Shown here one piece after another: positions 43,141-51,294 of a stretch of DNA of 64,000 bases. Location: positions 744,001 through 808,000 of the forward strand of contig NZ_JAELVM010000003.1 in assembly GCF_016745235.1 (NCBI RefSeq), read 5' to 3'. The translations under genes and the position numbers were made by a program. The first letter of the stretch is position 1. Each line of letters begins with the position of its first letter. The stretch is from Chryseobacterium endalhagicum (lineage in GTDB: Bacteria; Bacteroidota; Bacteroidia; Flavobacteriales; Weeksellaceae). Under the pieces are notes generated by a model. The model had not been told where the DNA came from and did not search any database. It worked only from the letters and a program-made list of their open reading frames with translations.

Positions 43141-43950
43141 TTGAACACTAAAGAATACATATCATCCGGAATTATAGAATCTTATATTCTAGGTTTTGCT
43201 TCTCCCGAGGAAGCAGGGATTTTGGAGTGTGTGATGAAAAACAATGCCGAAGTGAAGGCGGCTTTTGAAGAAGCCCAAAAAACTTTGGAAGATCTGGCAA
43301 CCAGCCAGGCTGTAGCACCTCCATCCGACTTAAAATCTAAGATCTGGAATAAGATCCAGCAGGAACAGACTGCGGAAGAAGTGCAGCCTGCGGTTATTCA
43401 GGATATTCCAGCTGTAAGGCCTCAACAGGACATTAAGCCTCAGCATAAAAGCAGCTGGAAGACATATGCTGTTGCCGCTTCTGTATTATTCTTAATCAGT
43501 GCGGCCGGGAATCTTTTCTGGATGAATAACCAGTCTAAAGCCAAGGAGGAAATTGCCAAGATGCAGACCGAGAAAAAAAATCAGGACCTCGCGATGCAAA
43601 AAATGAATCAGAAAATGAGCATGGTTTCCAATCCTGATATGCAGATGGTTATGCTGAAAGGTGTAGAAAAGCATACGGATTCCAAAGCCATGGTTTTCTG
43701 GGATAAAAAAACAAAAGAGGTGTACCTCAATGCTGAACATCTCCCGAAAGCACCGGAAGGAATGCAGTACCAGCTGTGGGCTATTGCCGACGGGAAACCT
43801 GTAAGCGCCGGAATGTATACCGAAGAAAAAGACAGCAAAACAGCCCTTGCCCAGATTCCAAATGCGCAGGCATTCGCTATAACCCTTGAAAAGCAGGGAG
43901 GCAGCGCAGTTCCTACCATGGAGAATATGTACGTGATGGGCGAAATTTAA
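43141..43950 (+). CDS. Anti-sigma factor (RskA-like)
   Basis: A 269-aa protein starting with TTG (NTKEYISSGIIESYILGFAS). An N-terminal zinc-finger-like/anti-sigma helix region without the His-Cys pair is followed by one membrane helix (SSWKTYAVAASVLFLISAAGNLFWM, about 103-127), a coiled-coil part rich in Met/Lys/Gln, and a C-terminal RskA domain (GVEKHTDSKAMVFWDKKTKEVYL ... LPKAPEGMQYQLWAI). It would sequester the sigma factor at the membrane. Linked genes on the other strand (fasciclin, ferritin-like) are probable targets, as sigma/RskA/fasciclin clusters recur in bacteria. Confidence 0.88.
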   Translation: MNTKEYISSGIIESYILGFASPEEAGILECVMKNNAEVKAAFEEAQKTLEDLATSQAVAPPSDLKSKIWNKIQQEQTAEEVQPAVIQDIPAVRPQQDIKPQHKSSWKTYAVAASVLFLISAAGNLFWMNNQSKAKEEIAKMQTEKKNQDLAMQKMNQKMSMVSNPDMQMVMLKGVEKHTDSKAMVFWDKKTKEVYLNAEHLPKAPEGMQYQLWAIADGKPVSAGMYTEEKDSKTALAQIPNAQAFAITLEKQGGSAVPTMENMYVMGEI

Positions 43951-44397
43951 GACCTATTTTACTTCCTTTTCAATTTCAACTAAAAACTTGTCAGCCTGAA
44001 TCGTGATCTATATTCATGCATAAACCATATTGGAGTTTATTCATCAATGTACGGAGATCCGGCTTTGTCAGGAATCATCTGTATGCTGTTCTATGAGGCC
44101 TGAAAGGTATAACCCATTGAAAATAAATGCTTTTTTGTAGTAGTATTCATTTTGAATCCCTTACATTTAATACAGAAATAGAGCTTAAAAAAACACAATA
44201 TTTATATTTCTACTATCCCCGTCATGGGGATTTTAATGAAAATTATTTCAGATAGCGATATTCAATGTCTTGATTTATAGTTAAAGAACATTTAAATTGA
44301 AACAGTTTACATGTTTATTGGCCTCTTGTTAATAGCAGGAGGTTTTATTTAAATTCACTTTCAAAAAATCGGATGGTAATTTTTAGCACATACAGGG
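43951..44397. other. Convergent intergenic region, no gene seen
   Basis: 447 nt of AT-rich DNA. No ORF above 20 codons with gene-like character and no clear terminator for the anti-sigma gene. Confidence 0.5.
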
Positions 44398-45378
44398 TTA
44401 ATTATCCTGTCTTCGGTCTATTTTCAGCTCTCTTTCCACTTCATTTACATTCGGCAAAGGGAAATCATAGCTTTCTGCAATGTACTTCAGCACTTCTTCT
44501 TCCGTTTTATCATTGATTTTTCTGATGAAAAGATGATTGGTGGTTTTCAGAAAAAGAATGAGTTCCTCCGCCGTCTGCTTCTTTCCGAATATGGATTTTT
44601 CAATGACAGCTCTTTTGTCATCATTCACAATGAGGTCATTGAACGAGGTATTCATCAGTACGGTCTGAAAAAATGATTCTGCCGGCAGAAATGTATGGAG
44701 ATAGTAATCCTCAAAATTCATCACTCTTTTGTTATTGGCGAGAAAAGCGCAGGTATCCCTGGTGAAAATCACCCATTTTCCGCCTATGTAAGGGGTCACT
44801 CCTTTCATAAACTCTCTTTTGTACATAAGGGATGAGATCTTATAAGACAGTTCCGTGAAATGATTCTGTATCCTCTGCAGCGTATCCGGACGGTAAAACT
44901 TCTGGTCATAATAGAAAAGATAATTACGCCCATTGTTCGCCGTAAGGAATTTCCTGATGATATTCTGTGATTTTAAAGGATAGTCTTCACCACTCAGATT
45001 AACGAAATAATCCCATTCCTGACTTACATTAAGCAGAAATTCCATGGCATCAAGTTCCACCTGAATCATACTGAATCCGCCCGAAACAATGTTGATGCTC
45101 TCCAGAATATAGACGTTGGGAAACTTTACGAGGTACATCTGAATCTCATCGGTAATCTCCTCCTTCGCCTTACGGTCGATATGAATCAGGTAAAACTGAT
45201 CTCTCGTGTAAATCTTCTGAAACATAGACTTGAATACTTCCGGCTTGTGATGAACCATAATGAAATAGGCAATTCTCACATGCTGGTCTGAGTGGGATTC
45301 CAGAGCTTGAGGCTGGGGGCTGGGTGAAGGAACGGAAATCTGCATAGGTACGGATTTAAAATTATCCGCTGGCTGCAA
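44398..45378 (-). CDS. GT14 family beta-1,6-N-acetylglucosaminyltransferase-like protein
   Basis: A 326-aa glycosyltransferase. RIAYFIMVHHKPEVFKSMF, FYLIHIDRKA and WDYFVNLSGEDYPLKSQ are the core signatures of the Core-2/I-branching (GT14) family, followed by GGKWVIFTRDTCAFL. The first ~30 residues are low-complexity (MQISVPSPSPQPQAL) and there is no signal peptide. An internal ATG at 45345 is an alternative start. Bacterial GT14 members are likely to act on surface polysaccharides; the acceptor is unknown. Confidence 0.87.
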   Translation of the reverse strand: MQPADNFKSVPMQISVPSPSPQPQALESHSDQHVRIAYFIMVHHKPEVFKSMFQKIYTRDQFYLIHIDRKAKEEITDEIQMYLVKFPNVYILESINIVSGGFSMIQVELDAMEFLLNVSQEWDYFVNLSGEDYPLKSQNIIRKFLTANNGRNYLFYYDQKFYRPDTLQRIQNHFTELSYKISSLMYKREFMKGVTPYIGGKWVIFTRDTCAFLANNKRVMNFEDYYLHTFLPAESFFQTVLMNTSFNDLIVNDDKRAVIEKSIFGKKQTAEELILFLKTTNHLFIRKINDKTEEEVLKYIAESYDFPLPNVNEVERELKIDRRQDN

Positions 45379-45461
45379 ACAATTCAGTTAACGTGCGAAA
45401 TCTACGAATAAATTTTTGATAATCAATTATTTAAACCTGTTATTATTCAATTTCTTTATTG

Positions 45462-45856
45462 TAGATTTGCAAAGCATTTATAAAAACAGGCCTCTGCCTT
45501 CTGCTATTCTGTAAGTTTAAAATCCTCATTTTTCTTTTCAGTTTTGCTTTTTCAGCTGCCCGGTTAAAATTTATTTTTTTAAATAATTTTTAATACTGCC
45601 TGCTTGGTTTTCAGGTTTAAAAAAGCAGTTATAAAGCTCAGGACAGTATGGCTCTTCAAAAAGACCCTGGCTTGAGAATGAACGATATTGCACTCCTCAG
45701 TATATATATTCCATTGAATGTATGATCAGGTTAATGCAAAGTAAAACAATAATTAAAGATAATGCCTATCCTGATTGAGAATCATTATACTTAATACAAG
45801 ACAACAATTCAGATCTTAACGGATCTGGCCACTCAGAACCGGATATCCGGTAGAAT
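45462..45856 (+). promoter_or_regulatory. Promoter and long conserved 5' leader of the DEAD-box gene
   Basis: TAGATTTG (45462-45469) is the -7 box. The leader to the ATG at 45857 is about 380 nt. Its first ~80 nt share ordered blocks with the leader of the cold-shock gene at 54564: AGGCC (45488), TGCCTT (45495), AGTTTAAAATC (45514), TTCTTTTCAGT (45532) and GCTTTTTCAG (45546). The distances from the promoter are similar too. It is probably a regulatory leader, perhaps cold-responsive. Confidence 0.75.
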
Positions 45857-46513
45857 ATGATGAGTTTTAAAAATTTAAATTTAATAAATCCTATTGTCCG
45901 TGCCGTTACAGAAGCCGGATATTCCAAACCTACAGAAATACAGTATATGGCTGTTCCCCATATTTTAGCGGGAAGGGATGTTATAGGACATGCTCATCCC
46001 GGAACAGGAAAAACGGCAGCATTTGCAATGCCTATTCTTCAACTTTTAAAAAGAAATACACCAGATCATAAAGAAATACGGACTTTGATATTAGCTCCAA
46101 CCAAGGAACTCGTCCTGCAGCTGGAAGAAAATTTTAAAATCTACAGTAAATATCTGCCATTATCACAATTCGCTATTTTTGGAGGGGTATTGTCGGGAAG
46201 CCAGCTGGCTGCTCTCAGAAAAAGAGTGGATATCTTAATCGCAACTCCGGAAAGATTATTAAACCTGGTAAGCCAGAGATCTATTGACCTTTCCAAAATT
46301 GAAATCCTGGTACTGGATGAAGCTGACAAAATGCTGAATATAGGATGTGCGGATGATATAAAAAAGATCTTAAAACTAACCTCAGCAAAAAAACAGACGC
46401 TGTTCTTTTCATCCACCATGCCCTCGGCAGTCCGTAAATTCGGGGAAAGTATCCTGAAAAATCCTGTGGAAATTGCGGCAGATCCCGTACCGTCTCCCAA
46501 TATAGACCATTAA
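45857..46513 (+). CDS. One-domain DEAD-box protein (RecA1 domain only)
   Basis: A 218-aa protein containing only the first helicase domain. The Q-motif is GYSKPTEIQ. Motif I reads AHPGTGKT, with HP where AxTGTGKT is standard. Others are Ia PTKEL, Ib TPERLL, II DEAD (VLDEADKM) and III SST instead of SAT. It stops at NPVEIAADPVPSPNIDH, in the normal interdomain linker, and no second RecA domain is encoded downstream, so it lacks motifs IV-VI. It may be a deletion derivative or a specialised single-domain form. A cold-shock gene follows 110 nt downstream. Confidence 0.85.
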   Translation: MMSFKNLNLINPIVRAVTEAGYSKPTEIQYMAVPHILAGRDVIGHAHPGTGKTAAFAMPILQLLKRNTPDHKEIRTLILAPTKELVLQLEENFKIYSKYLPLSQFAIFGGVLSGSQLAALRKRVDILIATPERLLNLVSQRSIDLSKIEILVLDEADKMLNIGCADDIKKILKLTSAKKQTLFFSSTMPSAVRKFGESILKNPVEIAADPVPSPNIDH

Positions 46514-46623
46514 TCAATCTGCTTAGTTCGTTAATCTCCACATTAAATCATACAATAACAAAAAACCGGCTTTATGTAAGCCCACAAAATAAATAATACA
46601 ATAATTTTTTAATACCCATTACA

Positions 46624-46818
46624 ATGCAAGAAGGCACCGTAAAATTTTTCAATGAAGCAAAAGGCTTCGGATTTATATCTCCAGCAGACGGAGGTAAAGA
46701 TATTTTTGTACACTCTTCAGGATTAGACACAAGATCTATCCGTGAAAACGATAAAGTAGTTTTCGAAGTACAAAAAAGCGACAAAGGTTTAAATGCAGTT
46801 AACGTAAAGTTAGCATAG
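46624..46818 (+). CDS. Cold-shock protein (CspA family)
   Basis: A 64-aa single cold-shock domain: GTVKFFNEAKGFGFISP with RNP1 (KGFGFI) and DIFVHSSGLD with RNP2 (DIFVHS), ending GLNAVNVKLA. It binds single-stranded nucleic acids and destabilises RNA secondary structure. Directly downstream of the DEAD-box gene, with which it may share cold-induced expression. Confidence 0.96.
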   Translation: MQEGTVKFFNEAKGFGFISPADGGKDIFVHSSGLDTRSIRENDKVVFEVQKSDKGLNAVNVKLA

Positions 46819-46883
46819 TTTGAATATAACGTTTAAACGAGTATTGATTGAGAAGTAATACTATTTCTTATTTGATGCCCGTT

Positions 46884-46917
46884 AAAACCTCTTACTTGAT
46901 GTGAGAGGTTTTTTTAT
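46884..46917 (+). terminator. Intrinsic terminator of the cold-shock gene
   Basis: AACCTCTTAC pairs with GTGAGAGGTT (46886-46910), followed by TTTTTATT. Confidence 0.87.
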
Positions 46918-47137
46918 TCACCCTGAATTCGGAATAAAAGTTAAGACTAAAAGGCCGGAAGCCGGAAGACAGACGCTGAAAGTTACTACCAGACAATAAC
47001 AGTAAACAGCTGCTTTTAAATTTGTTGATGCGGATTAAAAAATTAATTAAAACAGTGGTGTATTTCTATCTTTGAACTTCAATAACTTCCCTCTCCCAGC
47101 CTCTGACTTCCCGACCACCCTACCATATCTGAAGGTT
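46918..47137. repeat. Intergenic region with GAAGCCGGAAG / CTTCCC-type repeat text
   Basis: Contains GCCGGAAGCCGGAAGACAG (about 46954) and AACTTCCCTCTCCCAGCCTC then TGACTTCC (about 47084-47111). The latter recurs near 21609 and in inverted form at 52895-53010. No ORF. Confidence 0.6.
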
Positions 47138-48046
47138 TCAGTTAAAAGAATCCCTGAATTCCAGCGGGGAAACAGACACGCGGTTTTTGAACAAACGATG
47201 AAAAGACTGCGGATGCTCAAAACCAAGCTGATAAGCGATCTCGGAAACCGACATTGATGTTGTGGACAGTAATTCTTTGGCTTTTTCTATCAGCCTGTTC
47301 TGAATATGCTGCTGCGTAGTCTGCCCTGTATGAATTCTAAGCATATCACTCAGGTAATTGGGACTAATGTCAAGCTCACCCGCTATGTATTGAACAGATG
47401 GAATTCCCTTGAGGATCAATTGATCATTATTGAAATAATCATCAAGTACCTGTTCAAGCTTACTTAAAATGTCCGTATTTACTTTTTTTCTGGTGAGGAA
47501 CTGGCGGTTGTAGAAACGGTTGCAGTATCTCAGCAGAAGATCAATACTGGATATTAAAAGATCGTGGGTAAAAGCGTCCATATTGTTTTCTGTTTCCTGC
47601 CTGATATTCTCCATAATATCTGTAACAGATTTTTCCTCTCTTTCGGAAAGATGAAGAGCCTCGCTGCTGGAATAGGAAAAATAACCATACTTCCTGATCC
47701 CGCCGGCTAATGAATAGCCATGTAGAAAATCCGGATGCACAGCCAAAACACTTCCCCTTACCTCATCCAGCAATATATCTTCAAACTGGAGTACCTGCTG
47801 CGGCGCTGTGAAATACATGATCCCGTCATTGAAATCATAATACTGCTGCCCATATCTGAATTTTCCCGCACAGTCTTTTTTAAGAGCTATAAGATAGAAG
47901 TCAGTAGTTACCGCATTCTTCAGACTGGCCGCATCTGCTGAAATTTCAGTAAAATCAAAAACGCTAATCAGGGGATTTGAAGGCTTTTTCAGCTGAAGGT
48001 ATTGATGCAGAGCATGGATTGAAGCTATTTTTTCCGGTGCTTTCAT
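47138..48046 (-). CDS. AraC family transcriptional regulator
   Basis: A 302-aa protein with an N-terminal sensor-like part and a C-terminal double HTH: PSVQYIAGELDISPNYLSDMLRIHTGQTTQQHI and then MSVSEIAYQLGFEHPQSFHRLFKNRVSVSPLEFR. It is on the same strand as, and 104 nt downstream of, an NAD(P)-binding protein, which may be its target or partner. Confidence 0.92.
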   Translation of the reverse strand: MKAPEKIASIHALHQYLQLKKPSNPLISVFDFTEISADAASLKNAVTTDFYLIALKKDCAGKFRYGQQYYDFNDGIMYFTAPQQVLQFEDILLDEVRGSVLAVHPDFLHGYSLAGGIRKYGYFSYSSSEALHLSEREEKSVTDIMENIRQETENNMDAFTHDLLISSIDLLLRYCNRFYNRQFLTRKKVNTDILSKLEQVLDDYFNNDQLILKGIPSVQYIAGELDISPNYLSDMLRIHTGQTTQQHIQNRLIEKAKELLSTTSMSVSEIAYQLGFEHPQSFHRLFKNRVSVSPLEFRDSFN

Positions 48047-48150
48047 GAGTTTTAATTAATTAAGTAAGCAGATCAGAGGTTGAAGAGAGAAGTTATTGAA
48101 TGCATACAGAACAGTTATAGTCCTGTTCATAACTTCCACGCCTAAAATTA

Positions 48151-49086
48151 TTACTTTTTTCGCTGCTGTTCTTCCTTAATCTGCTCTATTCCCTGCTTGT
48201 ATGAAGTAACTTTAAAATCAGGGAAACGTTTTCTGAATTTTGAGTCATCGAAAATATTATCATAGCCGTATCTTGGAAGCAGTTCCTGAAGTTCTTTTGC
48301 CTGCTTATTCAAAAACGCGCCTATTTTAAATATAAATTTTGGAATGACGGAATATTTTAACTCCTGTCCGTAAACCTGTGATGCCTGCTCTATAAACTGT
48401 CTGTAAGTAAGCTTATGTTCATCCACCGGCAGATGCCACGTCTGTCCATAGGCATCCGGGGTATTTCCGATCAATGCAGTTGCCCTGCTGGCATCCGGTG
48501 TCCAGATCAGGCTTCTTTTTGTATCATCTTTTAAAGGAACTTTCAGTTTTTTACGAGCGCTTATATTATTAAAAATCAAGGTATTCGTAATACTTTGTGT
48601 TTTACCGGGGCCATAGAATTCAGGAGCCCGGCAAATAACCGCATTGAGTGCTCCGGCTTTCATTTCTTTCAGAATCATATCTGCCATATTCTGCCTTACC
48701 TTCCCTTTTCTTCCTACAGGCTTAAAAGGAGTCTGCTCCGTAAGAATGCGGCCATCCTGAGGGTACATATAGGTATTATCAAAAAACACAAGTTTTGTTC
48801 CGTTGATTTTACAGGCATCGATTACATTTCTAAGAATAATTTCGAACTGCTTTTCCCATAATTCCGTATTCATGGGCATCCCAAGGGTAAAATAAGCAAT
48901 TTTACTCCCTTTTACCGCTTCAATAGCCTGTTCCCGGTCTGAAAGATCTGCTGAAAACACCGTATCCGTATCATTCACTTTCGCCGCATTTCTGCTAACA
49001 ATCCTAATATCGGATGTATAATTCCGCTTAAGTTCTCTGGCTAATTCTTCCCCGATCTGTCCATTGGCGCCCAATATTGTCTGCAT
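48151..49086 (-). CDS. NAD(P)-dependent epimerase/dehydratase-like protein (atypical SDR)
   Basis: A 311-aa extended/atypical SDR. The dinucleotide-binding loop is ILGANGQIGEELA at the very N-terminus, followed by VVSRN (NADP-type Arg) and FSADLSD. YMYP replaces a classical YxxxK, so catalytic activity is uncertain. C-terminal part binds substrates in related enzymes. Upstream of the AraC gene. Confidence 0.85.
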   Translation of the reverse strand: MQTILGANGQIGEELARELKRNYTSDIRIVSRNAAKVNDTDTVFSADLSDREQAIEAVKGSKIAYFTLGMPMNTELWEKQFEIILRNVIDACKINGTKLVFFDNTYMYPQDGRILTEQTPFKPVGRKGKVRQNMADMILKEMKAGALNAVICRAPEFYGPGKTQSITNTLIFNNISARKKLKVPLKDDTKRSLIWTPDASRATALIGNTPDAYGQTWHLPVDEHKLTYRQFIEQASQVYGQELKYSVIPKFIFKIGAFLNKQAKELQELLPRYGYDNIFDDSKFRKRFPDFKVTSYKQGIEQIKEEQQRKK

Positions 49087-49283
49087 AATTTTCTTTTTTT
49101 AAATTTAACGGAACAAAGCTCCGAAATCATCACAATTAAGAAGTATCCTAATGTACGGAAGTTGTAACAGTATCTCTGTTCAAATGTAAAATTTAAATTT
49201 AATTTTTCCCTTCAAAACATGATATCCTCCCTAAAAATATCCTAAAGTTTACGTTCTGTTCCTTAAAAAACAGCTATATCCGC

Positions 49284-49291
49284 TATATTTG
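49284..49291 (+). promoter_or_regulatory. Putative -7 element for lgt
   Basis: TATATTTG matches the consensus, 33 nt before the start. Confidence 0.65.
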
Positions 49292-49323
49292 CCCGAATAA
49301 AAATAATTCCACAATTATTATCA

Positions 49324-50160
49324 ATGAATTTACTATACGTTAACTGGGATGTAAGTCCCGAAATTTTCAATATCTCCGGATTTCCACTAAAATATTACGG
49401 ACTTTTATTTCTTGCCGGACTAGTTTTGTGCTACACGATCCTAAAATCAATTTATAAAAAAGAAAATCTGAGCGAGAAGGCTCACGAAGCTCTTTTCTCC
49501 TATGCTTTTATAGGAATTTTAGTGGGGGCAAGATTAGGACACTGCCTGTTCTATGATTTTGATTATTACTCCCAGCACCCTGTTGAAATATTCCTTCCGA
49601 TACAGAAAGGAGCAGACGGTGCTTACCACTTTTCAGGCTATGCAGGTCTGGCCAGTCACGGAGGCGGGATCGGGCTTATCATTATGCTTTTGATTTATGC
49701 CAGAAAATTTTCCATCAAATTTATGACTGTTCTGGATGTTATCGCGATTGCAACACCTCTGGCCGGAGCTTTTATCAGGTTGGGAAATCTGATGAATTCT
49801 GAAATCATAGGTACGCCTTCTGATGCACCATGGGCTTTTGTGTTCACACAGGTGGACCAGATTCCGAGACATCCTGCACAGCTGTATGAGGCTGTTTCTT
49901 ATTTTCTGATCTTCCTTATTGTGTACATGATGTATAGAAAAGACAGCTTTAAAGTAGGAAAAGGATTTTATTTCGGAATCACGACTCTATTGATTTTTAT
50001 CGTCCGGTTCTTTGTAGAATTTATCAAAGTAGATCAGGTGGATTTTGAACAGGGAATGAGCCTGAATATGGGCCAGATTTTAAGTATCCCGTTTCTGTTT
50101 ATCGGACTTTTCTTTATTATTAAAAGTATCCGTGATAAAAGGGAAATGAAGGTTTCTTAA
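49324..50160 (+). CDS. lgt: Prolipoprotein diacylglyceryl transferase
   Basis: A 278-aa inner-membrane enzyme with seven hydrophobic segments. Conserved Lgt features: FPLKYYGLLFLAG near the N-terminus, GARLGHCLFYDFDYY, SHGGGIGLI (catalytic His region), RLGNLMNSEIIG (Lgt signature) and PRHPAQLYEA. It adds the diacylglycerol group to lipobox cysteines, used here for example by the META and Tat-lipoproteins in the window. Confidence 0.96.
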   Translation: MNLLYVNWDVSPEIFNISGFPLKYYGLLFLAGLVLCYTILKSIYKKENLSEKAHEALFSYAFIGILVGARLGHCLFYDFDYYSQHPVEIFLPIQKGADGAYHFSGYAGLASHGGGIGLIIMLLIYARKFSIKFMTVLDVIAIATPLAGAFIRLGNLMNSEIIGTPSDAPWAFVFTQVDQIPRHPAQLYEAVSYFLIFLIVYMMYRKDSFKVGKGFYFGITTLLIFIVRFFVEFIKVDQVDFEQGMSLNMGQILSIPFLFIGLFFIIKSIRDKREMKVS

Positions 50161-50181
50161 TCAAAAAATATACGTTTAAAA

Positions 50182-50218
50182 AAATCTCCGGAAGCCTTTG
50201 GCTTCCGGAGATTTTTTT
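50182..50218 (+). terminator. Intrinsic terminator of lgt
   Basis: A 15-bp perfect stem, AAATCTCCGGAAGCC / GGCTTCCGGAGATTT, with a 3-nt loop and a T-run. Confidence 0.95.
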
Positions 50219-50230
50219 GTTATCATCAAT

Positions 50231-50260
50231 AAAAAATTGGCTTAAAGTTATTAAGCCAAT
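50231..50260 (-). terminator. Intrinsic terminator of the LytTR/HK operon, beyond the hexamer array
   Basis: ATTGGCTTAA (50236-50245) pairs with TTAAGCCAAT (50251-50260); the minus strand continues TTTTTTATTG. Transcripts of the minus-strand operon would therefore run through the whole hexamer array. Confidence 0.82.
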
Positions 50261-50464
50261 CCGCATTCTTCAGTCAGAATACTAAACATTCACATTTATT
50301 TTAATTACAGTAACCGGTTATTTTTCTTTAAAATTGCTTAAAACAAGAGAACAACAGAAGAAAAAGCTATCAAATAAAGGTTTGGGTCTATGAAGGATTT
50401 AGAGGTTTGGGATACGGGGTACGAGGTACGGAGGTTCGGGATATGAAATATGGGTTATCTTGCG

Positions 50465-50592
50465 ACCTTAACCTTAACCTTAACCTTAACCTTAACCTTA
50501 ACCTTAACCTTAACCTTAACCTTAACCTTAACCTTAACATTAACCTTAACCTTAACATTAACTTTAACTTTAACTTTAACTTTAACTTTAAC
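50465..50592. repeat. Hexanucleotide tandem array (ACCTTA)n, about 21 units
   Basis: Period 6 throughout. About fourteen exact ACCTTA units come first, then ACATTA, two ACCTTA, ACATTA, and about six ACTTTA units next to the response-regulator stop codon. On the minus strand it reads (GGTTAA)n and forms the start of the 3' UTR of the LytTR gene. The plus-strand reading as Asn-Leu repeats is not a gene. Confidence 0.95.
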
Positions 50593-51294
50593 CTAAAACT
50601 CTATAAAAGGCTTATAAGTCCTTCCAATCGGAAGCTTCTTCCCATTCACCTGGATCATGCTGGCAGAACGGACTTCAATTTTAGATCTGGAAATAATGTA
50701 AGATTTATGGATCCTGACAAACATTTTCGGGTCCAGGCTTTCTTCTATCCTGCTGATAGGCATTTTTACCGTAATGGTTCCCGCTTTGGTGTGAATGTGG
50801 ATATACTCCCGTAAACTTTCAATGAAAAAAATATCGTGAAGAACAATTTTTATTTGTTTTTTTCCACTGCTGATAAAAATATGGTCACGGTCTGCCGCTT
50901 CCAGTAAAGCCTCTTCCGCATTCATAAGATACTTGAATTTTTCAACCGCTTTCGTGAACCTTTCATAGGGAATGGGTTTCATCAGATAGTCTACAATATC
51001 CAGCTCATAGCCTTCCACAGCATATTGATGATAGGCCGTAGTAACAATAACCAAAGGCGGATTTTTCAGTTTTTTAAGGAATTCAAAGCCTTTTATCACC
51101 GGAAGATGCAGATCCAGAAACATGAGATCGATATCCTGCCTGTTCAGGATACTTCCGGCATACACCGCATCTGAACATTTTTCTACCAGATGCAGTTCTT
51201 CATCCTTTGACACGAAGTTTTCAAGGATTTCTGCAGCTATCGGTTCGTCTTCTACGATAATGCAGTTGTATTTTTTAGAAACGGGATGAGTCAT
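50593..51294 (-). CDS. LytTR family response regulator
   Basis: A 233-aa regulator. Receiver domain residues are E15-D16 (acidic pocket, IIVEDEP), phosphoacceptor D61 in LMFLDLHLP and K101-region VDYLMKPIPYERF. The C-terminal ~105 residues are a LytTR DNA-binding domain (IFISSGKKQIKIVLHDIFFIESLREYIHIHT ... RIEESLDPKMFVRIHKSYII). Its start overlaps the sensor kinase gene by 20 nt. The stop codon directly touches the hexamer array. Confidence 0.94.
   Translation of the reverse strand: MTHPVSKKYNCIIVEDEPIAAEILENFVSKDEELHLVEKCSDAVYAGSILNRQDIDLMFLDLHLPVIKGFEFLKKLKNPPLVIVTTAYHQYAVEGYELDIVDYLMKPIPYERFTKAVEKFKYLMNAEEALLEAADRDHIFISSGKKQIKIVLHDIFFIESLREYIHIHTKAGTITVKMPISRIEESLDPKMFVRIHKSYIISRSKIEVRSASMIQVNGKKLPIGRTYKPFIEF

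Noticed and set aside
50465-50592. CRISPR array
   Set aside because: Period is 6 nt with no spacers and no cas genes.
50407-50814. A 135-codon plus-strand frame with long Asn-Leu repeats
   Set aside because: It is the reading of the hexamer array followed by the antisense of the response-regulator gene; no protein logic.
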